The notes under the pieces: model-generated
Told to the model about the DNA's origin: nothing
The model's database searches: none
The model's input: the letters and a program-made list of their open reading frames with translations, nothing else
Assembly (NCBI GenBank): GCA_027488265.1
Contig: JAIYCA010000340.1
Span: 1-14,362 of the forward strand
DNA: 14,362 nt
Origin: Planctomycetaceae bacterium
GTDB taxonomy: Bacteria > Planctomycetota > Phycisphaerae > Phycisphaerales > SM1A02
Direction: 5' to 3'
Made by a program: the position numbers and the translations under genes
Shown here: piece after piece, positions 6,742-12,982 of the stretch
Position numbering within the stretch: the first letter of the stretch is position 1
Layout of the letters: every line of letters begins with the position of its first letter

Positions 6742-7899
6742 TCACGTCTCAATGAGTTCGATGTTCGCGCGCGGAACCGTCACACGACGTACGGCGTTCG
6801 AGTCACCGGCGCGTGCGCCGTCAACCTCAAGCTCAACCTCAAGAACACGCGCTTTCGAACCCGAACCAAGCACCGCGGGCTCCGTCGGTAACGCGACGAC
6901 CGTTCCCAAAATCCCGAAATAGGGATCACGAATCAGTCGCACCTGCGTGCCAATCTCAAGCGCACCTTCTTCAGGCCGCGCGCCCTGTGCGGGCACTGCA
7001 TCACCCGCGCGACGCGCGATCACGATCTCAGGTCGCATCACGCCCGCGCGAATCTGCGTCGCACCGTTGACACTCGCTTCGCGCCCCTCATAACTCTTGA
7101 GAATCGCGAACGTGCGCACGGCCATCGCGATATCGCCGAAGCCCTCGGTCATCACGATCGTGATCCCGATTTTCTCTGTACCCGTAATCGCAACGCCGAG
7201 GTCGTACCCGAGAACGTCGCGCAAATCCGCGTCATCGATACCGCCCGAGACAATCGCGGCAACACCCGCCTCGCGCGCCGCACGCACTGCTTCCGCTGTG
7301 ATGCGCGCACCGCCAACAACGACTGCGCCCTTCATGTCGGCACGAATATCTTTCGCTTCCAGTCGAGCCGAGGGTGTCGAAACCGCGATGCGGAGTGGCC
7401 CTACGGTCTCACCGCCAATCCCGAGAATTCCTTGCACGAAGACTGCTTCGGCCTCGACGACCGCGCCCTCGTTGGGAATCACCTCGACGATCGTCCCGTC
7501 GACGTACGCCTTCACCTCGACCGGAATCGGCGCGCCGCGCAACATCATCTGTCCAGTCGTTGCGCTGACGCTCTCGACCACACCAGCAGCGGGCGACGCG
7601 AGTTCTTTTTTTCCGAACCCGAAGATGCCCTTTGTGCGCGCGATGACGTCGCCTGTCGCGACTTGGTCACCTTTCTTCACGAGGAGAAGACTCGGCACGT
7701 CGCTCGCAGGAACCGACAGGAGCGACGCCAGCGGCACTGGCGTCACGTCACCTTCGATGAATGTTCGCGCAATGACGTCGCGCGCCTGCACACGCGCGCC
7801 CACAGCGACCAACACCTCACCCGACACCGGCAACTGCCGACGAGCGCGAAAGGTCGTTTGCGCGGACACCTTCAGACCTGGCGTGTATGCCTTCGCCAT
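6742..7899 (-). CDS. Soluble barrel-sandwich protein with KOW-like C-terminus, second gene of the cluster
   Basis: A 385-residue protein with no membrane helix, starting at the ATG at 7897-7899 behind a strong AGGAAGGAA ribosome binding site. Residues about 18-175 show two or more repeats of the barrel-sandwich pattern known from biotinyl/lipoyl-like domains, RnfC and RNA polymerase beta' (LPVSGEVLVAVGARVQARDVI; LLVKKGDQVATGDVIARTKG; SPAAGVVESVSATTGQMM; VDGTIVEVIPNEGAVVEAEA). No lipoylated or biotinylated lysine motif is seen. Residues about 188-292 form a separate alpha/beta domain (KGAVVVGGARITAEAVRAA, GVAAIVSGGID, VAITGTEKIGITIVMTEGFG), ending with NGATQIRAGVMRPEIV. Residues about 312-385 are KOW-like (GTQVRLIRDPYFGILGTVVALP) and beta-rich. 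I recognise the folds but not a characterised family. It lies 123 bases after the GlmL-like gene, whose C-terminal extension is also beta-rich, so a direct partnership is plausible but unproven. Confidence 0.85.
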   Translation of the reverse strand: MAKAYTPGLKVSAQTTFRARRQLPVSGEVLVAVGARVQARDVIARTFIEGDVTPVPLASLLSVPASDVPSLLLVKKGDQVATGDVIARTKGIFGFGKKELASPAAGVVESVSATTGQMMLRGAPIPVEVKAYVDGTIVEVIPNEGAVVEAEAVFVQGILGIGGETVGPLRIAVSTPSARLEAKDIRADMKGAVVVGGARITAEAVRAAREAGVAAIVSGGIDDADLRDVLGYDLGVAITGTEKIGITIVMTEGFGDIAMAVRTFAILKSYEGREASVNGATQIRAGVMRPEIVIARRAGDAVPAQGARPEEGALEIGTQVRLIRDPYFGILGTVVALPTEPAVLGSGSKARVLEVELEVDGARAGDSNAVRRVTVPRANIELIET

Positions 7900-8007
7900 C
7901 GAGAAATTCCTTCCTGCATCGTTCGACGCGCGATGCGAGGTTCGTTCGCGCGCGGCGCTTCATCCTGCGAGTCAGCGCGAGTCATTCGCTCGTGTGCAAC
8001 GCACCTT

Positions 8008-8037
8008 TCACGCAAGTACTACTCACGCAAGCACTCC
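8008..8037. repeat. 15-base tandem duplication spanning the stop codon of the GlmL-like gene
   Basis: Units 8008-8022 (TCACGCAAGTACTAC) and 8023-8037 (TCACGCAAGCACTCC) are adjacent and differ at two positions. The second unit encodes the last four residues, GVLA, and the stop of the GlmL-like protein. The first unit repeats this in the same frame as VVLA plus a second in-frame stop. Confidence 0.6.
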
Positions 8038-9864
8038 CCATGCTTTCGCCCAACGCGCGACGAGCGCGCGTCGATCCGCTTCGTTCTCCGGAAGTGCAAG
8101 CGGCCTTCCGCGCGCATCGAAGAGCAACCCAACCGTTCCGCCCTTCAATCGTCGTGTCACGCTCTTGCCCGGCCCGTTCCCGAGATCGAACCCGCTCGCA
8201 GGCTCGACCACAACTTCTACCTCTTGCTCAGGCCCAACGCGCACAAGCGCCACATCACCGCACGTGAGTTCGCCCGATGCCGTCACCGCGCCCGACACGC
8301 GATAGGCAAAGCAGCGCTTGCCAAACTTGCCTTCGCCCTTCGCGGCGATCGACCAACCAAGTCGCACAAGGCAGTCGCGCTCGAAGACCTCCATCGCAGC
8401 TTCAGGGTGCACACTCGCGAGCACCCCAAGATGCGGCATCATGAAGATCGAGTCCTTCGCGAGCTGCGTGAACCCTTGCGGCTCGAAACTGTCGACGAGC
8501 ATCGCGGCGGTCTCTTCCATCTTCGGCGCATGGCTCAAAACCCCGCCGGATGCGACAAGGAGATCAAGCCGCATATCGTCAACGATCGACTGACCACTGC
8601 CCGATTGCGCGAAGAGATCGCCGACGGTGCGTTGCTGCTGCACGCCCTTGAGCGTCGTCGCAAACTCCTTGTGCTGCGCGTAGGCAAGGCGAAGCGCTTC
8701 GCGCGCAACCGCTTGTTCGAAGACAAGCGCTTCCGCAGTTTGCGGAATCGTCGTCGGGCGAATCATCTTGTTCTTCACGCGATTGCGAAGCTCACGCTCA
8801 TCCATCGCGACATGCACCCAGCGCAGCACGTTCTGCATGCCCGCTTCCGCGCAGACGTTCGAGATGGAGTAACTCATCCCAAGATTCGCGCTGACCGTTC
8901 GGTTGAACGTGCCACCGAAGACGCTGAAAACGTCCGTCGTCGCGCCGCCGATATCGACACACACCGCGTTGAGTCGATCGCGCTCCGCGATCCGCTGCAG
9001 AATGTCGCCGACGGCGCCAGGCGTCGGCATAATGGCCGCATCGCTCCACGCGATAAGTCGGTCGTAGCCGGGCGCGTGCGCCATCACGTGTTCAAGAAAG
9101 ACATCGTGAATGCGGTCGCGCGCGGGTCCGAGGTTCTCTTCTTCGAGTGTCGGGCGCAGATTTTCAACGACCGAGAGATCAAAGCCCTTCTCGCCCTTGC
9201 CTCCGAAAATCGCCTCAACTTGCGGCGCGGCTTCTTTGTTTCCCGCGAAAATCACGGGTAACTCGTACTCGCCGCCGAATCGTGGACGCGGCTTCGCCGG
9301 CGCGATCTGCTCAGCGATCTGCACGACTTGCTGCACATTGCCGCCGTCGGTGCCGCCCGAAATGAGCACCATGTCGGGGCGCAACTCGCGAATGCGCTGG
9401 ATGCGTTCGAACGGCTTCCGCTTGTCGTTCGAGGCAATCGTGTCCATCACGATCGCGCCCGCACCAAGTGCTGCCCGTTTCGCACTCGCGGCAGTCATCT
9501 GCGCAACAACGCCCGCGACCACCATCTGCAGACCGCCGCCCGCGGACGAAGTCGAGATGTAAATGTCGCAACCTTCGGGGTCATCTGCGTTGCGACGTCG
9601 CAGAATCGTGCCGTCGTCGGCGATAAACCGTCGTCCTGCCAGTTCACCGATCTCGGTCAGCGCATTCGAGACGCCAATCGTGACATCTGCAAACGGCTCT
9701 TCGACGGTTGTCGGCGCTTCGGCGCGCTGGGTCTGTCGCCACGAGTCGCCGACCTTCTCGATCAGAATCGCTTTGGTCGTGGTCGAACCACAGTCGGTGG
9801 CGAGGATGTAGCGCAACCTCGAAAGGTCGATCGCGGGTTTCGCGGCAGGGACATGCGCGCTCAT
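8023..9864 (-). CDS. GlmL/MutL-family ASKHA ATPase with long C-terminal extension, first gene of the cluster
   Basis: A 613-residue protein. The ATG at 9862-9864 is chosen because the fold begins just after it; a GTG at 9897 would add 11 residues. No clear Shine-Dalgarno is seen. The actin/Hsp70-like ATPase motifs are intact: phosphate-1 DCGSTTTKA (24-32), ISGGTDGGN (168-176), phosphate-2 VDIGGATTD (303-311), adenosine-binding ASGGVLSH (438-445). This is the GlmL/MutL family (Pfam MutL, PF13941 from memory), whose clostridial member accompanies the B12-dependent glutamate mutase GlmS/GlmE and is thought to chaperone or reactivate it. Clostridial GlmL is about 460 residues; here about 110-120 residues follow the ATPase core (from about 500), beta-rich, with GELTCGDVALVRVGPEQ, GFDLGNGPG and VGLLFDARGRPLALP. 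No mutase subunit gene lies in the window. It heads a run of genes for membrane proteins, so a role other than mutase repair is likely. Confidence 0.9.
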   Translation of the reverse strand: MSAHVPAAKPAIDLSRLRYILATDCGSTTTKAILIEKVGDSWRQTQRAEAPTTVEEPFADVTIGVSNALTEIGELAGRRFIADDGTILRRRNADDPEGCDIYISTSSAGGGLQMVVAGVVAQMTAASAKRAALGAGAIVMDTIASNDKRKPFERIQRIRELRPDMVLISGGTDGGNVQQVVQIAEQIAPAKPRPRFGGEYELPVIFAGNKEAAPQVEAIFGGKGEKGFDLSVVENLRPTLEEENLGPARDRIHDVFLEHVMAHAPGYDRLIAWSDAAIMPTPGAVGDILQRIAERDRLNAVCVDIGGATTDVFSVFGGTFNRTVSANLGMSYSISNVCAEAGMQNVLRWVHVAMDERELRNRVKNKMIRPTTIPQTAEALVFEQAVAREALRLAYAQHKEFATTLKGVQQQRTVGDLFAQSGSGQSIVDDMRLDLLVASGGVLSHAPKMEETAAMLVDSFEPQGFTQLAKDSIFMMPHLGVLASVHPEAAMEVFERDCLVRLGWSIAAKGEGKFGKRCFAYRVSGAVTASGELTCGDVALVRVGPEQEVEVVVEPASGFDLGNGPGKSVTRRLKGGTVGLLFDARGRPLALPENEADRRALVARWAKAWGVLA

Positions 9865-9928
9865 AATCACGCAGCGTAGCGAAACTTGCCTGTCCACGGT
9901 TCAGCGCGGCGGCCCGGCGCGTATCGCA

Positions 9929-9958
9929 CCAAAGAACAGCGCCCCAAAGAACAGCACC
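9929..9958. repeat. 15-base tandem repeat upstream of the six-gene cluster
   Basis: Two adjacent copies, 9929-9943 (CCAAAGAACAGCGCC) and 9944-9958 (CCAAAGAACAGCACC), differ at one base. They lie 65-94 bases upstream of the first gene of the leftward cluster, in its presumed promoter region, and next to the folE hairpin. They could be a paired regulator site, or a chance duplication that also supplies T-rich DNA on the leftward strand. Confidence 0.45.
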
Positions 9959-9974
9959 CCGTTTCGCGGGGCGC
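9947..9974 (-). terminator. Probable intrinsic terminator of folE
   Basis: On the leftward strand, GCGCCCCG (9974-9967) pairs with CGGGGTGC (9961-9954) around the loop CGAAA, giving 8 bp with one G-T wobble, followed by TGTTCTT. It lies 57 bases beyond the folE stop and about 90 bases before the GlmL-like start, so it would separate folE from the six-gene cluster. A second small stem, 9998-10003 with 10008-10013 (CGCGCC/GGCGCG), lies closer to folE and lacks a T-run. Confidence 0.5.
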
Positions 9975-10031
9975 CATTCCAATGGTGTCATTCATCTCGC
10001 GCCTACGGGCGCGTGGGGTCGGGGAGCGTGA

Positions 10032-10757
10032 TCAACCGCGCGGTCGCGCCGCGAGATCGCGCACGAGTTGCACAGTTTCCGCGCCGCGGCGCTCGTCAGA
10101 GCGGAAAATCCCGCGCCGCGCGAAGGTCGTCATACGTGCATCGTGCGAACGAACGCCGCGCATGCGCATGCACATGTGTTCACCTTCCACCATCACAACC
10201 GCACCCGCCGCGTCGAGGTGCTCGACGAGCGCGTCGGCGATCTGGTCGGTGAGCCGCTCCTGCAACTGGGGGCGGCGCGCAAAGACTTCAACCGTCCGCG
10301 CGAGCTTCGAAAGGCCAACAACCCGCCCATTTCCCGGGACATACGCCACATGTGCTTGCCCGTGGAAAGGCAGCAAATGGTGCTCGCACGTCGAGAAGAA
10401 ATTGATGTTGGTGACCGTGATGAGTTCGTCCGAACGTTGCTCGAACGTTCGTGCGAGGTGCGACGAAACATCCTCGCGGAGCCCCCGGAAAAGCTCCGCG
10501 TAGGCCTTCGCCACACGTTTTGGTGTCTCGATGATGCCTTCGCGATCTGGATCCTCGCCGATGGCGATGAGGATCTCGCGAACCGCACGCGCGATGCGCG
10601 GCTGATCGATTTCGCCCGTGAGCGGACGCGCGTGGACCTTTGACGCGGCGTGCGCGCCGCCGCCACAACCACAATCACCGTGACCATCATCTTCGCCCTC
10701 GTTCCCGAGGTGATGCGTGTGCGAAGCCAAGTGCAGTGCTGCGTTATGAGCGATCAT
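10032..10757 (-). CDS. folE: GTP cyclohydrolase I (type IA) with His/Cys-rich N-terminal tail
   Basis: A 241-residue cytoplasmic enzyme that converts GTP to 7,8-dihydroneopterin triphosphate and formate, the first step of tetrahydrofolate (and, in some bacteria, queuosine-type deazapurine) synthesis. The family signature is complete. The zinc ligands correspond to C124 and H127 in FFSTCEHHLLPF, and C196 in EGEHMCMRMRG. PGNGRVVGLSKLAR and RRPQLQERLTDQIADAL are the usual conserved helices. The catalytic core starts at about residue 50. The first 45 residues are an extension rich in His, Gly and Cys (HTHHLGN, DDGHGDCGCGGGAHA), which most bacterial FolE proteins lack. The start is the ATG at 10755-10757 with GGAGG 4 bases upstream; the extension is therefore probably translated, unless an internal start is used. 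It lies 171 bases downstream of the small lipoprotein gene on the same strand. Confidence 0.96.
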   Translation of the reverse strand: MIAHNAALHLASHTHHLGNEGEDDGHGDCGCGGGAHAASKVHARPLTGEIDQPRIARAVREILIAIGEDPDREGIIETPKRVAKAYAELFRGLREDVSSHLARTFEQRSDELITVTNINFFSTCEHHLLPFHGQAHVAYVPGNGRVVGLSKLARTVEVFARRPQLQERLTDQIADALVEHLDAAGAVVMVEGEHMCMRMRGVRSHDARMTTFARRGIFRSDERRGAETVQLVRDLAARPRG

Positions 10758-10928
10758 GGTGCCTCCGCCCGCGTGTTGCGCGAGCGGGAGGAAATCGCAG
10801 ACCACTTGGGTCTAGATGCACCCCGAGCTTCAAACTCGTTGATCTCTGCGCGCCGCGTGGGCACCGAACGCGGTCTCGCGGCACGGGCCTGAACGGCTCC
10901 GTTTCCCGCCGTCCTTCGCCCACAACCC

Positions 10929-11267
10929 TCACTTGAACGCGTCGTCGGCGGCCTGCTCGATCTTCTTGTTGTAGTCCTCGACCTTGTCTTCCAAGCGATG
11001 CGCCGCTTCCATCGCCTTTCCATATGCGGACCTTGCGGGCGGTCGCGTCCCGTCCTCCTGCGCTGCCGGGGCGGTCGCCGCCGGTGGCGTTGCCGCGGTC
11101 GATGTCTCGGGCTCGATTTCCGCGTCGCCGGTGTAGCCACAGCCTGCGAGCAGGAAAGTCCCGCCCACTGCAGCAGCTAGAACGGTGCGAAGAATCCCCC
11201 GAGCAGCGCACGTGTGGCCAACGGTCACGATTCCCGAATTCATCCCACGCAGCAATTCGCGGTTCAC
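10929..11267 (-). CDS. Small lipoprotein
   Basis: A 112-residue predicted lipoprotein of unknown function. The start is probably the GTG at 11265-11267, since GGAGG lies 4 bases upstream; an ATG at residue 9 is the alternative. A signal peptide at about 18-42 ends in a lipobox, LLAGC, with the lipidated cysteine at 43. The mature part is an Ala/Pro/Thr-rich linker (about 48-78) followed by a charged amphipathic helix (about 80-112: AMEAAHRLEDKVEDYNKKIEQ), possibly coiled-coil. This layout fits an anchored helix that binds a partner or the cell wall, but no family is recognised. It is divergent from the PepSY-FKBP gene, with a shared 141-base promoter region, and upstream of folE on the same strand. 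A shared function with folE is not evident. Confidence 0.75.
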   Translation of the reverse strand: MNRELLRGMNSGIVTVGHTCAARGILRTVLAAAVGGTFLLAGCGYTGDAEIEPETSTAATPPAATAPAAQEDGTRPPARSAYGKAMEAAHRLEDKVEDYNKKIEQAADDAFK

Positions 11268-11328
11268 GTTGCCTCCAATCCAGACCCAAGACGAACCTCA
11301 AGACTCGCGCTCCGAGCGACAGGCTGCC

Positions 11329-11340
11329 GATGCTAGCATC
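11329..11340. promoter_or_regulatory. 12-bp perfect palindrome overlapping a candidate extended -10 element
   Basis: GATGCTAGCATC is its own reverse complement. Within it, TGCTAGCAT (11331-11339) reads as an extended -10 (TG-N-TAGCAT) for the rightward PepSY-FKBP gene. It would put transcription start near 11346, about 60 bases before the ATG. No convincing -35 is seen, which extended -10 promoters can tolerate. The symmetry could be an operator shared with the divergent lipoprotein gene, or chance. Confidence 0.35.
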
Positions 11341-11367
11341 TCGGCCCTCTTCCCCGAAGGATCCAAA

Positions 11368-11403
11368 GTTAGGAACGACGTCAGGAACGACGTAAGGAAC
11401 GAC
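11368..11403 (+). repeat. Three tandem 12-base repeats in the leader of the PepSY-FKBP gene, last copy acting as ribosome binding site
   Basis: The units GTTAGGAACGAC (11368-11379), GTCAGGAACGAC (11380-11391) and GTAAGGAACGAC (11392-11403) are contiguous and differ only at the third base. Each contains AGGAA, a Shine-Dalgarno-like core. The third copy (AAGGAA, 11394-11399) lies 9 bases before the ATG at 11409 and is the likely ribosome binding site. The other two lie 12 and 24 bases further upstream, in phase with it. Confidence 0.7.
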
Positions 11404-11408
11404 CACAG

Positions 11409-12368
11409 ATGAAGAATCTCTTCGCCACGTTTGGCGGCCTCGCCGCTCCCCTCGCAACCGCCATCACTTTCGCAATGACTTCCACCAGCGCTCTCGGTGA
11501 CGTCGATTACACCACCCTCCCTCCCGATCCATCGGAAGTCGAGCAATCGCTCGCCGCTCTGAAGGTCGACCTCGCAAAGGCGATCGAACTCGCAGAAGCA
11601 GCCGTCCCCGGCAGCACCACGATCGACGCGCGCGCCATGCTCGTCGAGCCGATCATGTACGAAGTCACGATCGCGAGCGGCGGTTTCGCGAAGAAGGTCA
11701 CCGTGAACGGCGCGACCGGCGCAGTCAGCGCCCCGACGCTCACGATCGCAAGTGCGGTCAAGGCTGCCCTCGCGAAGCACGATGGCGCCGTGCGCAGCGC
11801 GACGTTTGATTTCTCCGCCGACCCCGCAACCGCCACGGTCATGATTTACAAGGGCGGCAAGGCGTTCCAAGTCGTCGTGAACGCGGTCGACGGCACCGTG
11901 ATCTCCGATACCGAAAAGCCTCGTCTTCCAGGTGAAGCGTTCACGGCCGAAGTTCAAACCATGCCAGTCAACCTGCCCGAAGGCACGATCGATCTCAAGT
12001 ATGTCGATCTCGTCGAAGGCACGGGCGAAATGCCCGCCGGTCCGCAAGCGACCGTCAAGGTGCACTACTCGGGCTGGCTCGTCGATGGCACGCCGTTCGA
12101 CTCGAGCGTCGATCGTGGTCAACCCGTTGAGTTCCCGCTCGGCGGCGTCATCAAGGGTTGGACCGAAGGCGTCGGCACGATGAAGGTTGGCGGCAAGCGC
12201 AAGCTCATCATTCCGTACCAGCTCGCATACGGCGAGCGCGGCCGCCAAGGCGCGATTCCGCCGAAGGCAACCCTCATCTTTGACGTCGAACTCCTCGGCA
12301 TTCCAAGCCAAGGCGCTGCTGGTCCGGGCACCGGTCCAGGCGCAGGAACCGCCGCGCCGAAGAAGTGA
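11409..12368 (+). CDS. Exported PepSY-FKBP peptidyl-prolyl cis-trans isomerase
   Basis: A 319-residue protein. A signal peptide (about 1-30, hydrophobic near 9-23, cleavage near ALG/DVD) directs it to the periplasm. Residues about 48-165 contain two PepSY-like units. They show the alternation of helix (LAKAIELAEAAVPG; IASAVKAALAKH) and strands (EPIMYEVTIASGG, KKVTVNGATGAV; ATVMIYKGGKAFQVVVNAVDGTVI). Residues about 197-298 are an FKBP domain with its usual active-site residues: VHYSGWL, TPFDSS, VEFPLG, VIKGW, IPYQLAYGERG, IPP, LIFDVELL. It should therefore catalyse proline isomerisation in exported proteins. A Gly/Ala/Pro tail follows. PepSY units usually bind or inhibit proteases; fusing them to FKBP suggests substrate recruitment by the chaperone, which is inference. 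The start is supported by AAGGAA 9 bases upstream. It ends before a strong terminator at 12441. Confidence 0.93.
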   Translation: MKNLFATFGGLAAPLATAITFAMTSTSALGDVDYTTLPPDPSEVEQSLAALKVDLAKAIELAEAAVPGSTTIDARAMLVEPIMYEVTIASGGFAKKVTVNGATGAVSAPTLTIASAVKAALAKHDGAVRSATFDFSADPATATVMIYKGGKAFQVVVNAVDGTVISDTEKPRLPGEAFTAEVQTMPVNLPEGTIDLKYVDLVEGTGEMPAGPQATVKVHYSGWLVDGTPFDSSVDRGQPVEFPLGGVIKGWTEGVGTMKVGGKRKLIIPYQLAYGERGRQGAIPPKATLIFDVELLGIPSQGAAGPGTGPGAGTAAPKK

Positions 12369-12440
12369 TGTGAAGTGATGCGCCGTGAGGTGCGCGACTT
12401 CACAAGAAGCGCGCCGCTCCAAACGCCATCTCAAAATGAA

Positions 12441-12475
12441 ACACGGCCCCGTTCGCTCGGGGCCGTGTCGTTTTT
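12441..12475. terminator. Strong intrinsic terminator, probably bidirectional
   Basis: ACACGGCCCC (12441-12450) pairs perfectly with GGGGCCGTGT (12459-12468) around an 8-base loop. It is followed on the rightward strand by CGTTTTT (12469-12475) and on the leftward strand by TTCATTTTG. It lies 72 bases after the FKBP stop and 52 bases after the rpiB stop on the opposite strand, so it can end both convergent transcripts. Confidence 0.85.
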
Positions 12476-12520
12476 CATGCTGCGCTGCGTTCGCTGCGCT
12501 CGACGCGCCACAACGCACAT

Positions 12521-12982
12521 TCACTGCGCGACGACGGCGTAGCGCGCTTCAATCGCGAGCACTTTCGCGAGGCGCTTCTCGTGTCGCGCCTCATGCGTGT
12601 ACTCGGCCGCGAGATACGCACGCACCATTTCGCTCGCAACCGCTGCACCAACCGTGCGGCCGCCAAGAACAAGCACGTTCATCGCATCGTGTTCCACACC
12701 CTGATGCGCGGAATACGTGTCGCTGCAGTTTCCCGCGCGCACGCCCGGAATCTTGTTCGCAGCCACACTCGCGCCGATACCCGAGCCGCAGAAGAGAATC
12801 CCGCGATCGATTTCACCGCTCACCACCGCGAGGCCAATTTTCTCGGCGTAATCGGGGTAATCCACGGCGTCGGTCGAATGCGTCCCGAGATCGATGACTT
12901 CATGACCCAGTGCTTCGACTTCTTTCTTCATCGCTTCCTTCAACGGAAAGCCTGCATGGTCGGAGGCAACCGCGATCTTCAT
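12521..12982 (-). CDS. rpiB: Ribose-5-phosphate isomerase B
   Basis: A 153-residue enzyme of the LacAB/RpiB family that interconverts ribose 5-phosphate and ribulose 5-phosphate. The length matches the family. The N-terminus MKIAVASDHAG contains the Asp-His pair that binds substrate; the catalytic cysteine is C65 in GILFCGSGIGAS. AANKIPGVRAG and HDAMNVLVLGGRTVG complete the signature. The ATG at 12980-12982 overlaps the transketolase stop by 4 bases (ATGA), which suggests translational coupling and explains the lack of a separate leader. The longer upstream reading lies inside the transketolase gene and is discarded. With transketolase it forms the non-oxidative pentose phosphate branch. A LacA/B-type sugar isomerase or another sugar-phosphate specificity is less likely given the transketolase neighbour. 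Confidence 0.95.
   Translation of the reverse strand: MKIAVASDHAGFPLKEAMKKEVEALGHEVIDLGTHSTDAVDYPDYAEKIGLAVVSGEIDRGILFCGSGIGASVAANKIPGVRAGNCSDTYSAHQGVEHDAMNVLVLGGRTVGAAVASEMVRAYLAAEYTHEARHEKRLAKVLAIEARYAVVAQ

Noticed and set aside
5657..6922. 421-codon open frame on the + strand over the DUF6754-type gene
   Set aside because: Its composition is Arg/His/Ser-rich and it has no domain; the opposite strand has a coherent FN3-membrane architecture and a GGAGG ribosome binding site.
7432..9261. 609-codon open frame on the + strand, antisense to the GlmL-like and barrel-protein genes
   Set aside because: It is a shadow of high-GC codon use. The product is Arg/His-rich without domain patterns, it crosses two well-supported genes on the other strand, and it has no plausible ribosome binding site.
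10758..10928. 171-base gap between the lipoprotein gene and folE, considered as a riboswitch leader
   Set aside because: I found no conserved riboswitch core, no strong hairpin set and no terminator; it can be no more than an operon spacer or a weak promoter region.
11298..12524. 408-codon open frame on the - strand, antisense to the FKBP gene
   Set aside because: The + strand encodes a clear signal peptide, PepSY and FKBP domain. The antisense product has no recognisable fold and runs through both the terminator and the repeat array.
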